Assembly: GCF_022341425.1 (NCBI RefSeq)
Contig: NZ_JABFUC010000005.1
Span: forward strand, 1-64,000
From: Billgrantia campisalis
GTDB taxonomy: Bacteria > Pseudomonadota > Gammaproteobacteria > Pseudomonadales > Halomonadaceae
Direction of reading: 5' to 3'
DNA: 64,000 nucleotides
Each line of letters begins with the position of its first letter. The first letter of the stretch is position 1. A model generated the notes under the pieces. It had not been told where the DNA came from. It made no database searches and was given only the letters and a program-made list of their open reading frames with translations. The translations under genes and the position numbers were made by a program. Positions 7,810 through 16,873 of the stretch are shown here, in pieces.

Positions 7810-8376
7810 ATGACTGACTCCCATATTCAGCTCTTCACCTCTGCGGATGGTCAGGCGCAGCTTGAGGTTGCACTGGACCAGGAGACCGTCTGGCTTAGCC
7901 AGGCGCAGATGGGACAGCTGTTCGACACCACCCCGGAAAACGTTCTGATGCACCTGAAGAACATTTTCAATGGCGAGGAGCTGGACGAGGAGGCAACTAC
8001 TAAGGATTTCTTAGTCGTTCGCCAGGAGAGGAAGCGCCAGGTTCGGCGCCGCATCAAGCACTACAACCTGGATGCCATCATCTCGGTCGGCTACCGGGTC
8101 AGTTCCAAGCGAGCCACCCAGTTCCGTCAGTGGGCGACGCGGGTGCTCAAGGAGCATCTGGTGCAGGGCTATACGCTGAACCAGCGGCGGCTGGAAGAGC
8201 GCGGAGTGGAGTTCGAGCGGGCGGTCGACCTGCTCAGCCGCACCCTGGCCAATCAGGGCCTGGTGTCCGCCGAGGGCGAGGCGGTGGCCCGGGTGATCAG
8301 CGACTATGCTCGCTCCTGGAGCCTGCTGCAGGGTTACGATGAGCAAGCCCTGACCGAGGGAGACGGTGATGCTTGA
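7810..8376 (+). CDS. RhuM-family protein, C-terminally short
   Basis: A 188-residue protein with the RhuM signature: the VWLSQAQMGQLFDTTPENV helix-turn-helix-like stretch near residues 27-45, then LDAIISVGYRVSSKRATQFRQWA near 90-112 and the YARSWSLLQGYDEQAL segment near the end. Full RhuM proteins are about 330 residues with a Fic/Doc-like C-terminal half, which is absent here. These genes often sit inside type I restriction-modification operons and their role is not settled. The 3' end overlaps the next gene start. It may be a short natural variant or a truncated gene. Confidence 0.75.
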   Translation: MTDSHIQLFTSADGQAQLEVALDQETVWLSQAQMGQLFDTTPENVLMHLKNIFNGEELDEEATTKDFLVVRQERKRQVRRRIKHYNLDAIISVGYRVSSKRATQFRQWATRVLKEHLVQGYTLNQRRLEERGVEFERAVDLLSRTLANQGLVSAEGEAVARVISDYARSWSLLQGYDEQALTEGDGDA

Positions 8377-10026
8377 AATCGACTCCCTGGAGGACATCGC
8401 CGTCCTGCGCGAGAGCGTGGACGTGGAGTGCAAGCTGGCTCAGGGGCGAGACGGCAAGGGGGCGCTGCCCAGGGAGTTCTGGCCGACCTATAGCGCCTTC
8501 GCCAACACCCAGGGAGGCGATATCCTCCTGGGGGTGCGCGAGAAGTCCGGTGACCGTTTCGAGCTGGCCGGCGTCGCCGATCCTCAGAAGGTTATCGACG
8601 AGCTCTGGACCGGGCTCAATAATCCCCAGAAGGTCAGCGTCAACCTGTTGCGCGACTGCTGGGTGCGTATCCTCGAGATCGATGGCAAGGCCGTCGTGCA
8701 TGTCCATGTGCCGGCGGCCACCCGCAAGCAGCGGCCGGTCTATCTGCGCGGCAATCCCCTGACCGGGACCTATCGCCGCTTCAGCAGCACCGATCACCTG
8801 CTGGGTGAGGAGCAGGTGCGTCGCATGCTGGCCGAGCAGGTTGAGGACAGCCGTGACAATGAGGTCCTGCGGGGCTTTGGTCTGGATGACCTGGACGTCG
8901 AGAGCTTCAACCAGTATCGCCAGCTGTATGCCAATCGGCAGCCCGACCATCCCTGGAACCATCTGGATGCCCAGGCGTTTCTCTATCAGATCGGTGGCTG
9001 GCGCAAGGACCGGGAAACCGAGCGCTCGGGGCTGACGCGTGCCGGACTTTTGATGTTCGGCCAGCAGGTCGCCATCATCGAGGCATTCCCCAACTACATG
9101 CTGGATTACCAGGAACGCCCCGAGCCCAAAGCGGAGCTGCGCTGGGTCGATCGGCTGACCCTGGATGGCAGCTGGTCGGGGAACGTGTTTGACTTCTATC
9201 GTCGCGTGATCCGCAAGCTGACCGCCGACCTCAAGGTGCCCTTCGCCCTTGAGGGCGACCAGCGCCAGGACGATACCCTGGTGCACAAGGCGCTGCGTGA
9301 GGCCCTGGTCAACACCCTGGTGCATGCGGACTACACCGGGCGGGCCTCGATCCTGGTGGTCAAGCGACCGGACATGTTCGGCTTTTCTTCTCCGGACTGA
9401 CCGACAAAGAGCGTCTGGTACTCGTGACCGCTTCCATCGAAAAGGCAGTGGATCACCGCCGGATGATGTCCATCCTGGATATCCATCCTCGCGATCTGAG
9501 CCAGCTCCTGTCGGGATTGGTGGAGAAGGGGCTGATGCTGCGCGATGGGGCCGGCCGGGGTACGGTGTACTTCCTGCCGGACGCGCACCTGGAGGATGTC
9601 TTCATGGAGCTGGAGATGGCAGACGGGGGATCAGGCTCCAGCTCTGAACCTTTGGAGGCTAGCTCTGAGCCTTTGGACGTGAGCTCCGGACTTTTGGGCG
9701 TGAGCTCCGGACCTTTGGGCATTAGCTCCGGACCTTTGGGCATTAGCTCCGGACCTTGGGAGGAGCTACAGGAGCTGGCGAGGCCCGTCGCCGAGAAGGG
9801 CAAGGCGCCGAAGGCCAAGGTGGAGGAGGTAATCCTGGCCCTCTGCTGCCGGCGTCCATTACGGTTGGATGAATTGACTCGCTTGCTCAATCGTTCGGCG
9901 GAGTCATTGCGCAAGCACTATCTGCAGCCCATGGTCAGGGCTCGACGGCTCAAACTGCTGTACCCGACCAAGCCCAATCACCCCCACCAGGCCTATATCA
10001 CGGAGGAGCCAGGCCATGATCAGTGA
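8369..10026 (+). pseudogene. AlbA_2 / GHKL-type ATP-binding protein, broken by internal deletion
   Basis: Two frames of what was one gene. The first (8369-9400) has the AlbA_2 domain, with ESVDVECK and FANTQGGDILLGV, followed by the start of an ATPase-like domain (LREALVNTLVHADY), and then ends abruptly with FGFSSPD and a stop. The second frame, from about 9386 to 10026, carries the C-terminal part: a winged-helix region starting LTDKERLVLVTASIEKAV, seven-residue repeats, and a KHYLQPMVRARRLKLLYPTK tail. Relatives that I recall have about 100 more residues at the junction, which suggests a frameshifting deletion near 9383-9400. The gene overlaps hsdR downstream, a known neighbour of such proteins in type I restriction loci. 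Confidence 0.75.
9640..9765 (+). repeat. 21-bp tandem repeat encoding SSGPLGI-type heptads
   Basis: Six consecutive 21-bp units begin with AGCTCYGRAC and keep the reading frame, so they encode repeats such as SSEPLEA, SSGLLGV and SSGPLGI. Units four and five are identical, the outer ones are diverged. They form a Ser/Gly-rich linker between two helical parts of the AlbA_2-type protein. Similar Ser-Ser-Gly linkers occur in relatives that I recall. Confidence 0.9.
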
Positions 10027-10120
10027 GAGCCAGCTGGAACAGCTCTGCCTGGCGTGGTTCGCCGACAACGGCTGGGAGATCGCCCACGGGCCGGATCTCG
10101 CCCCCGACGGCGACGCGCGC
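10016..10120 (+). pseudogene. hsdR: hsdR N-terminal remnant (type I restriction subunit R)
   Basis: The reading frame starts with ATG at 10016, overlapping the end of the AlbA_2-type gene. It encodes ISESQLEQLCLAWFADNGWE and IAHGPDLAPDG, the usual opening of type I restriction endonuclease R subunits. Homology is lost after about 33 codons, and the frame stops at 10225, whereas a full R subunit is roughly 1,000 residues. The helicase and nuclease domains are therefore gone. This fragment identifies the surrounding RhuM and AlbA_2 genes as parts of a dismantled type I restriction-modification locus. Confidence 0.75.
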
Positions 10121-10337
10121 GAGCTGCTGCGTGGTGAAGTGGTCCAATCGCTGGGTGCTGGCCTGGCGCAAGGAGTCCGAACCTGTGACGACTACACGGC
10201 ATATCACCCTCCTGCTGTTTCATGACAGTAGTTGGAATGCTGGTTGCACGGCCTGAAGCGGGCTGATTTCGTGGCGTTGAATCTCGTCCGACGGCTATGG
10301 TGTTCCTATCAACAGGGGTTGGCTGGGAGGACCCGCG

Positions 10338-10763
10338 ATGGAGCAGTGCATCAGTTTGATCACCCTGGGCGTCGGCGACCTGGCGCGGGCGCGGCGTTTC
10401 TATGAGGAGGGCCTGGGTTGGGAGGTGGGCATGGCGGTGGAGGGTGAGGTGGTCTTCTTCCAGCTCAACGGCCTGATTCTGTCGCTCTTTCCCCGCGTCG
10501 CCCTGGCCCGTGATGCCGGGGTGGGGGATAAGGGCAGCGGCTTCTCCGGCATCGCCCTGGCCCACAACGTCCGCTCGGAGCCCGAGGTGGACAGCGTACT
10601 GAGCGAGGCGGAGCGGGCCGGCGGGCGGATCGTCAAGCCGGCCAGCCGGGCGGAGTGGGGCGGCTATTCCGGCTATTTCGCCGACCCCGACGGTCACCTC
10701 TGGGAGGTGGCGTATAACCCCGGCTTCCCCATCGATGCCAAGGGCAATACCAGGCTCGGCTAA
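10338..10763 (+). CDS. VOC-family (glyoxalase/bleomycin-resistance fold) protein
   Basis: A 141-residue single VOC module: two beta-alpha-beta-beta-beta units, beginning with the typical ITLGVGDLARARRFYEEGLGW and ending with the YFADPDGHLWEVAYNPGF strand that carries the usual metal-ligand Glu. Members are dioxygenases, isomerases or thiol transferases. The substrate here is unknown. The ATG has GGGAGG ten bases upstream. It is the first intact gene after the decayed island and probably marks return to core chromosome. Confidence 0.88.
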   Translation: MEQCISLITLGVGDLARARRFYEEGLGWEVGMAVEGEVVFFQLNGLILSLFPRVALARDAGVGDKGSGFSGIALAHNVRSEPEVDSVLSEAERAGGRIVKPASRAEWGGYSGYFADPDGHLWEVAYNPGFPIDAKGNTRLG

Positions 10764-10861
10764 GCCGCCGGCGTAGCGTTGGCGGGGCAGGGGGGCGGTG
10801 CCTTTCGCATCCGGCACGGTCAGGGCACCATGCCCTGATGTCTGCCGATGGGAACGCCACC

Positions 10862-11578
10862 ATGATTCGACTCCACCACTGCGTCAGTGCTCGCTCCTTC
10901 CGCCCCCTCTGGCTGCTCGAGGAGCTGGGGCTGCCCTATGAGCTGGTGATGCACGCCTTTCCGCCCCGGGTGCACGATGCGGCCTTCCTCGAGATCAACC
11001 CGCTGGGCACGGTGCCCGCGCTGTTCGACGGCGAGGTGGCCATGACCGAGTCGGCGGCGATCTGCCAGTACCTCGCCTCCCGCCACCCGGAGTCGGGCCT
11101 GGATGTGGCGCCGAGCGACCCGGCCTATGGCGACTACTTGAATTTCCTGCACTTCGGCGAGGCGACCCTGACCTTTCCCCAGACCCTGGTGCTGCGCTAC
11201 GGCCACTTCGAACCGCCGGAGCGGCGCCAGCCCCAGGTGGTGGAGGACTACGCCCGCTGGTGCCTCTCACGTCTGCGCACCCTGGAGCCTCGCCTGGCGC
11301 GGGAGCCCTTCCTCTGCGCCGGGCGCTTCACCGCCGCCGATGTCTCGGTGGGCTATGCGCTGCTGCTGGCCAGCCATATCGGCCTGAGCGAGCGCTTCAA
11401 GCCCGCCGTTGCCGCCTACTGGGAGCGCCTGCAGCAGCGCGCGGCCTTCCAGCGTGCCCTGGCCGTCGAGCGGGAAGCGGCCCTGGCCCAGGGCGTCTCG
11501 CCCGAGTCGGCCATGGAGTGGCACGAGCGCCACGACGCTGGCGACTTCACGCCGGGAGCCAGGACACGCGAGAAGTGA
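10862..11578 (+). CDS. Glutathione S-transferase family protein
   Basis: About 238 residues from the ATG at 10862, where the thioredoxin-fold strand IRLHHC begins; an in-frame ATG at 10838 would add eight unlikely residues. The N-terminal domain contains the GSH-binding NPLGTVPALFDGE and MTESAAICQYLA segments, and the C-terminal all-helical domain contains the FTAADVSVGYALL motif near residue 155. It likely conjugates or reduces substrates with glutathione in the cytoplasm. The tail (HERHDAGDF) resembles that of the YghU-type protein at 19791. Confidence 0.88.
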   Translation: MIRLHHCVSARSFRPLWLLEELGLPYELVMHAFPPRVHDAAFLEINPLGTVPALFDGEVAMTESAAICQYLASRHPESGLDVAPSDPAYGDYLNFLHFGEATLTFPQTLVLRYGHFEPPERRQPQVVEDYARWCLSRLRTLEPRLAREPFLCAGRFTAADVSVGYALLLASHIGLSERFKPAVAAYWERLQQRAAFQRALAVEREAALAQGVSPESAMEWHERHDAGDFTPGARTREK

Positions 11579-11584
11579 CGGTCT

Positions 11585-11606
11585 GATCCCCTCCAGGGAG
11601 GGGATC
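11585..11606. terminator. Hairpin after the GST gene
   Basis: Nine-base stem GATCCCCTC / GAGGGGATC with a CAGG loop begins 7 bases after the GST stop. No U-run follows, so it may be a weak or Rho-assisted end. Confidence 0.4.
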
Positions 11607-11708
11607 CCTGGCACCGCGATGTCTGTGTCCGAAGGATACCTTTCACCGACCGGATGTGCCCCGGAGGAGCGGGCGCTTGCGTATCCGGGGCGGCGGTGTG
11701 CCCGGGTG

Positions 11709-11735
11709 GAGGGAGGGCGTTTGTCGCCCTCCCTC
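11709..11735. terminator. Hairpin after the chemoreceptor gene
   Basis: Eleven-base stem GAGGGAGGGCG / CGCCCTCCCTC with loop TTTGT, 14 bases past the end of the minus-strand chemoreceptor gene. Strong structure but no T-run on either side. Confidence 0.45.
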
Positions 11736-11748
11736 GTTGCGCCTGGTG

Positions 11749-13509
11749 TCAGGATGCCAGGGCGGCGGGGCGGTGCTCGAGGATCGCCACCTCCTGACGG
11801 CTGGGCGAGGCGTCGAGCGCCGTGGCGGTACCCTCCCCGAGCCGGAAGGCGCTGACCGCCTTGACCAACTGGTGGGCCTGCCGATCCAGGTTCTCGGCGG
11901 CGGTCGCGGCCTCTTCCACCAGGGCGGCGTTCTGTTGGGTGACCTCGTCGAGCTGAGACACGGCCGTATTGACCTGACCGAGCCCGGCGGTTTGCTCGGC
12001 GGTGGCGGCACGGATATCGCTGATCACCTGGCTCACCCGGTTCACGCGCTCGACGATCTCCTCCATGGTCTTGCCGGTTCGATTCACCAGGCCGCTGCCG
12101 GTTTCCACCTTGGCCACGCTGTTCTGGATCAGTTCCCGGATCTCCTGGGCCGATTCGGCGCTGCGCTGGGCCAGCTTGCGTACCTCGCCGGCGACCACCG
12201 CGAAGCCGCGTCCCTGTTCTCCGGCTCGGGCGGCTTCCACCGAGGCGTTGAGGGCCAGGATATTGGTCTGGAAGGTGATCTCGTCCATGACGCCGATGAT
12301 GTTGGCGATGCGACGCGAGGCGCTCTGGATCTCCTCCATGGTGGCCACCACCTGGGTCACCACCTGGCCCCCCTCCGCGGCGGCCTGGCTGGCGCTGCCG
12401 GAGAGGGATTCCGCCTGCGTGGCGCTCTCGCTGGTGCTGCGAACGGTGTGGGCGATTTGCTCCATGGAGGCCGCGGTCTGCTGCAGGTTGGCGGCCTGCT
12501 CCTCGGTGCGCTGAGAGAGGTCGGTGTTCCCCACGGCGATCTGGTTGGCGGCGATCGCCACGCCTTCGCTGCCGTCGCGTACCGAGCGCACGACTCGCTG
12601 GAGCGATGTCTGCATCTCGGCCAGGGCGGCCAGCAGGCTGCCGGCCTTGGCGCGACCGAGATCGATATGCTGGGAAAGGTCGCCATCGGCGATGCGGCCC
12701 ACCAGGCTGCGTACCCGGGAGGGCTCGGCACCGAGCTGTCCCAGAATGCCGCGATAGCCCCAGGCCAGCAGCGCGGCGACCGCCACGACCAGGGCGATGG
12801 CCAGTCCCAGGGCCGCCAGGCTCCAGCGCTGGTATGCCAGGGTCGCCGTGGCCACGGCGTCGGCCGTGCGCCGGTCGAGCAGGTCATAGAAGGTATCGAT
12901 GGCGGCCATGATGTTCGCCTTGTGGGCATGGTAGGCCTCGCCGTTGACCACCTCCATGGCCTGGAGAAGCTGTTCGAAGGCCGCAGCGTCGCCGTGGGGC
13001 AGCCCGCGGTGGGCCCGCTCGGCCAGGGTCATGGCGTCTCCTTCGAGCTCGGCGAGGGCTCCTGAGCGACGCTCCGCCTCGGCCAGAGCCTCCAGCTCGG
13101 CCTCGCTGAAGCCCGCCTGGCGCATCAGGTCGAGCAGGGCCACGGCCGGACCCAGGGTGCGCGGCGAGGGCTCTCCGGCGGCCAGGTAGTCCCAGTGGCC
13201 CCGCACGTACTGATCGGGGCGCGGTGCCCGTCCGTCACGGATATCCAGCGTCGCCTGGTAGTGGTCTCGCCAGCGCCCCTCCCCGGTGGCCACATAGGTG
13301 CGGGCGAACTGAGTGAGCCTATCGGAACTCTGGCGCAGCTCGGTGGCCAGCAGGAAGGCGTCGTAGCGGGCGGCGGTAGCAGCATCCACGGCGTCGTCGG
13401 CATTTCGAGCGCCGTAGACGGCTCCCAACAGCAGGCTAGAGAGGCTGAACACCACGCCGAAGAGGATCAGGAAGATCGTCTTGACGGGCAGGTTGCGATG
13501 TCGGTTCAT
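11749..13509 (-). CDS. Methyl-accepting chemotaxis protein
   Basis: A 586-residue transmembrane chemoreceptor. TM1 is near residues 10-32, followed by a mainly helical periplasmic sensor of about 190 residues, TM2 near 222-250, a HAMP linker, and a cytoplasmic signalling hairpin. The highly conserved tip reads EITFQTNILALNASVEAARA and GRGFAVVAGEVRKLAQRSAE, so it should couple to CheA/CheW. The helical sensor resembles the 4-helix-bundle type of Tar-like receptors; its ligand is unknown. No chemotaxis genes lie nearby, as is usual for stray receptors. Confidence 0.93.
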   Translation of the reverse strand: MNRHRNLPVKTIFLILFGVVFSLSSLLLGAVYGARNADDAVDAATAARYDAFLLATELRQSSDRLTQFARTYVATGEGRWRDHYQATLDIRDGRAPRPDQYVRGHWDYLAAGEPSPRTLGPAVALLDLMRQAGFSEAELEALAEAERRSGALAELEGDAMTLAERAHRGLPHGDAAAFEQLLQAMEVVNGEAYHAHKANIMAAIDTFYDLLDRRTADAVATATLAYQRWSLAALGLAIALVVAVAALLAWGYRGILGQLGAEPSRVRSLVGRIADGDLSQHIDLGRAKAGSLLAALAEMQTSLQRVVRSVRDGSEGVAIAANQIAVGNTDLSQRTEEQAANLQQTAASMEQIAHTVRSTSESATQAESLSGSASQAAAEGGQVVTQVVATMEEIQSASRRIANIIGVMDEITFQTNILALNASVEAARAGEQGRGFAVVAGEVRKLAQRSAESAQEIRELIQNSVAKVETGSGLVNRTGKTMEEIVERVNRVSQVISDIRAATAEQTAGLGQVNTAVSQLDEVTQQNAALVEEAATAAENLDRQAHQLVKAVSAFRLGEGTATALDASPSRQEVAILEHRPAALAS

Positions 13510-13920
13510 AGGCTATGCATCCTTGTATGGGGTGTTATCGCTGGAGCGGTTCCACGGGGGCATCCAGGCCGGTTGTACCCTCGACTCGTTCAGTGCCCGA
13601 GTGGTGGTACGAAGAGCACCATATCGACACAAGGGAAAGAAGCTTTAGCAAATATTGACTCATGCCGAGTCGATGTCGCGGGGAAGCATGGCTGGGCCTC
13701 TGCTGTGACGAAGCGCGAGGGAGGTGACGCGGCCCATCGGGTCGAGGGCGCCCTCGACCGCTAAGGTTTCCCTCCCGATGGCAAGGCCGAGGAGGTGGCG
13801 GCCATGGCGAGAGGGCAGGCCACCTGAGGCCCGGCGCCACCAGGCGTGGATTGACAGCGCCGCGCGCTCGGGCATCAATGGAGGCAATCCTGCTGGCAAG
13901 CGACGGGGAGAGACGGTGAT
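13510..13920. other. Intergenic between chemoreceptor and HAD genes
   Basis: About 410 bases. The part near 13,510-13,660 should hold the chemoreceptor promoter on the minus strand. An in-frame extension of the HAD gene from 13724 has no family content. I see no small gene with a good ribosome-binding site and no RNA gene. Confidence 0.4.
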
Positions 13921-14674
13921 GCTAAAGGCGGTATTGCTCGATATCAGTGGCGTGCTGAGCGAGGACGGCGAGGCCCTGCCGGGCGCCGTGGACGCGGTGG
14001 CGCGGCTGCAGTCCGGCGGCTTGGCGCTGCGCTTTCTGACCAACACCTCGCGCAAGACCTCGGCGGCGGTGTGTGATGAGCTACAGCGACTGGGTTTCGC
14101 CCCTGCGCCCGAGCAGGTGTTCACCGCCCCGGGGGCCATCCGCCGCTATCTCGAGCGCAGCGGGCTGCATCCCTACCTGCTGATCCATAAGCGGCTCGAG
14201 CCGGAGTTTGCCGACCTGCCCCAGGGAGAGCCCAATGCGGTGGTGCTCGGCGATGCCGAGCAGCGCCTGGACTATGCCCACCTCGACGAGGCCTTCCGGC
14301 TGCTGCTGGAGGGTGCGCCGCTGCTTGCCGTGGGCACCAACCGCTACTTTCGCCAGGCGGGCACCCTGCACCTGGACGCGGGGCCCTTCGTGCGTGCCCT
14401 GGAATACGCCGCCGGCATCGAGGCGAAGGTGCTGGGAAAACCCTCGGGGGATTTCTTTCATGCCGTGCTCGACGAGATCGGCGTGGCACCCGGTGAGGCG
14501 CTGATGGTGGGCGATGATGTGGAGTGCGACGTCGCCGCCGCCATGGAGCTCGGCCTGCAGGCCTGCCTGATCCGCTCTGGCAAGTATCGCCCCGGGGATG
14601 AGGCGCGAGCGCCCCAGGCGCGCTGCGAGGCGAGCTTGGCCGAGCTGGTCGATGCGCTGCTGGAAACGCGATAG
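13921..14674 (+). CDS. HAD-IIA family phosphatase
   Basis: About 250 residues from the ATG at 13921; GGGGAGA lies upstream, and this start places the nucleophile motif at the very N-terminus. Motif I is LLDISGVL (Asp nucleophile, with Ser at the +2 position instead of Asp, as in LHPP-like subgroup IIA members), motif II is LTNTSRKT, the Lys of motif III is in VLGKPSGDFF and motif IV is MVGDDVECD. The family acts on small phosphorylated metabolites or pyrophosphate. The substrate is not predictable from sequence. Confidence 0.88.
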
Positions 14675-14948
14675 CCAGGCGTCATTACCGGATAAGCCAG
14701 GGAGTGCCGGCGAGCTGGCAGAAGTCGAGCTGGTGCAAGCGGCGCAGCAGCCCCTGTTCGCCGGCCCCTCAGCCAGGTGTCGTCATCCTTGAGTTCCCGC
14801 CAGGGTAGGACAGTAGGCGGCGCTCAGGCCAATCGAGCCGAGGGTTGGCCGCGTTGCTTTTCTCGGCGGCGGCAGTGATTCTTTATGATCATGCGATTTA
14901 TTGATTGCCACGGATATGGTCCATTGAACGTTATGCGAGGAACGCGTT

Positions 14949-15563
14949 ATGCCGTTGGAACTCTGGCTCTCCTTCTGCCTGGCTTCCCTGTTGATCATCG
15001 TGTCCCCCGGCCCTGCGGTGGCGCTGCTGGTCACCACCGGGGTCAACCGTGGTCGACGCGCCGCTCTGGCCATGTTGCCCGGCTTCTTTCTGGGCGACCT
15101 GCTGGCCATGACCCTGTCGTTCGCCGGGGTCGGCGCACTGCTGATGGCCTCCGCCGAACTGTTCCAGCTATTCAAGTGGCTCGGGGCCGCCTATCTACTC
15201 TACCTGGGCATCAAGATGTGGCGCGAAGCCGGTCAACTGGGCAATCTTGAGCCGTCGGGCGCGGATATCCGGTTCGGCACGGCCAAGGCGTTTCTGGTCA
15301 CTGCGCTGAATCCCAAGAGCCTGGCCTTTTTCATGGCTTTCATGCCCCAGTTCGTGGCACCCAGCCAGCCGCTGTTGCCGCAGTTGGCCATCCTGTTTTC
15401 GACGTTTCTGGTCATCGGTGTGCTCAGCGATCTTGCCTTCACCTTCCTGGCGACCAGCGGCGGCCGGATTCTGAGCGCCCGGCTGCGCCGCATCCTGCAT
15501 CGCACCGGTGCCGGCAGCCTGATCGGGGCGAGCGCCCTGGTCGCCGCCATGCGTCGGCCTTGA
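14949..15563 (+). CDS. LysE-family translocator
   Basis: A 204-residue inner-membrane protein with about six hydrophobic segments. The N-terminal SLLIIVSPGPAVALLVTTGV and the central TALNPKSLAFFMAFMPQFV segments are hallmarks of the LysE/RhtB exporter family, which pumps amino acids or related compounds out of the cell. The ATG has CGAGGAA seven bases upstream. The gene stands alone between two intergenic stretches. Substrate unknown. Confidence 0.9.
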   Translation: MPLELWLSFCLASLLIIVSPGPAVALLVTTGVNRGRRAALAMLPGFFLGDLLAMTLSFAGVGALLMASAELFQLFKWLGAAYLLYLGIKMWREAGQLGNLEPSGADIRFGTAKAFLVTALNPKSLAFFMAFMPQFVAPSQPLLPQLAILFSTFLVIGVLSDLAFTFLATSGGRILSARLRRILHRTGAGSLIGASALVAAMRRP

Positions 15564-15631
15564 GGGGGCATGGGCGTCGAAGACCTTTCCTGGGCGCCGC
15601 AAGGGCGCCCGTTTTCGGAGAGGTCTTACAT

Positions 15632-16873
15632 TCAGAAGCGATCGAGGCGGAACGGGGCCATATCCACCGCGGGCGCTTCGCCATCCATCATCTGGGCGAG
15701 CAGCTCGCCGGTGGCCGGACCCAGGGTAAAGCCCTGATGGCCGTGGCCGAAGGCGAGCCACAGCCCCGCCTTGTCGGGGGCCGGACCGATCACCGGCTTC
15801 ATGTCGGGCATGCAGGGCCGTGCTCCTTTCCAGGGCTGGCCGTCGCGACGCTTGCCCAGCGGGAACAGCTTGCGTGCCGCCTTCTCGGCGGCGGCCAGCT
15901 GCTTGTACTGGGGCGGCGAGTCCAGGTCGGCAAGCTCGGCGCCGGTGGTCAGGCGAATCCCGGCGCGCATCGGCTCGAGCAGGAACCCCTTCTCGGCGTC
16001 CATCACCCAGTGGTTGAGCTCGGCCCCCTCCTCCGCAGAGTAGTGCATATGGTAGCCGCGCTTCACGAACAGCGGCACGTTCATGCCCATTCTTGACAGC
16101 AGTTCACCGGTCCAGGGCCCCATGGCCACCACCACTTCCTCGGCTTCCAGGGGCCCCTCGCTGGTCTTGACTCGCCAGCCCCCCTCTACCTGGAGCACCT
16201 CCTCGACGCTGGCCTGCTTCACATGGCCGCCCTGCTCCGCAAAGCTGCGGGCGTAGGCCTGCACCAGGCCGCCCGGGTCCGAGACCATCCAGGGCTGCGT
16301 CCAATGGATCGCCCCGATCAGCCCCTTGCCCAGATGCGGCTCCTTGGCGTAGAGCGCCTCGGCGTCAAGCACCTCAAACTCGACCCCGAAGCGCTCGTGG
16401 TTCTCTCTGGCCTCTTTCTGGCACTCCTCGAACGCCTTGCGGGTGCGGTAAAGCTCCAGCCAGCCGCCCTTGCGCACCAGCGCTTCGGCGCCGGCGGCCT
16501 CGATCATCGGCGCGTGGGCATCCTGGCAGCGCATGATCAGCGACGCCCACTCGCGTACGATGCGCTCGTAGCGCTTACCACTCGAGTTCAACCAGTAGCT
16601 CAGCAGCGGGCCCGCCGCGCTCATCATGCCGGTGGGGCGGTAGCGGATATCCACCTCGCGGTTGGGCAGCACCCGCAGCAGGGTGCCGATATCACGCGGG
16701 AAGGCGTAGGGGCGCACCGCCTCACGCTGGATGATGCCGGCATTGCCGAAGGAGGTCTCGAGCCCCGGCTCGCGGCGGTCCACCAGCGTGACGTCATGAC
16801 CGCGACGCACCAGATGCCAGGCCACAGATACGCCGACCACGCCGGCACCAAGAACGATGATATTGCGGGCCAT
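15632..16873 (-). CDS. FAD-dependent D-amino-acid dehydrogenase-like oxidoreductase
   Basis: 413 residues from the ATG at 16873, which has GGGAG eight bases upstream and starts at the dinucleotide-binding fold; a longer open frame upstream lies in AT-rich promoter DNA and is not coding. The IIVLGAGVVGVSVAWHL glycine motif binds FAD. The middle contains the HWTQPWMVSDPGGLVQAYAR segment, and the end has FGHGHQGFTLGPATGELLAQ, both typical of DadA-like enzymes. It likely deaminates D-amino acids or oxidises a secondary amine and passes electrons to the respiratory chain. E. coli DadA is 432 residues. Confidence 0.88.
   Translation of the reverse strand: MARNIIVLGAGVVGVSVAWHLVRRGHDVTLVDRREPGLETSFGNAGIIQREAVRPYAFPRDIGTLLRVLPNREVDIRYRPTGMMSAAGPLLSYWLNSSGKRYERIVREWASLIMRCQDAHAPMIEAAGAEALVRKGGWLELYRTRKAFEECQKEARENHERFGVEFEVLDAEALYAKEPHLGKGLIGAIHWTQPWMVSDPGGLVQAYARSFAEQGGHVKQASVEEVLQVEGGWRVKTSEGPLEAEEVVVAMGPWTGELLSRMGMNVPLFVKRGYHMHYSAEEGAELNHWVMDAEKGFLLEPMRAGIRLTTGAELADLDSPPQYKQLAAAEKAARKLFPLGKRRDGQPWKGARPCMPDMKPVIGPAPDKAGLWLAFGHGHQGFTLGPATGELLAQMMDGEAPAVDMAPFRLDRF

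Noticed and set aside
7461..7811. 116-codon minus-strand frame
   Set aside because: No ribosome-binding site or recognisable content; it overlaps likely restriction-gene debris on the plus strand.
12002..13065. Long plus-strand frames opposite the chemoreceptor gene
   Set aside because: They are shadows of the receptor coding sequence, which has clear domains.
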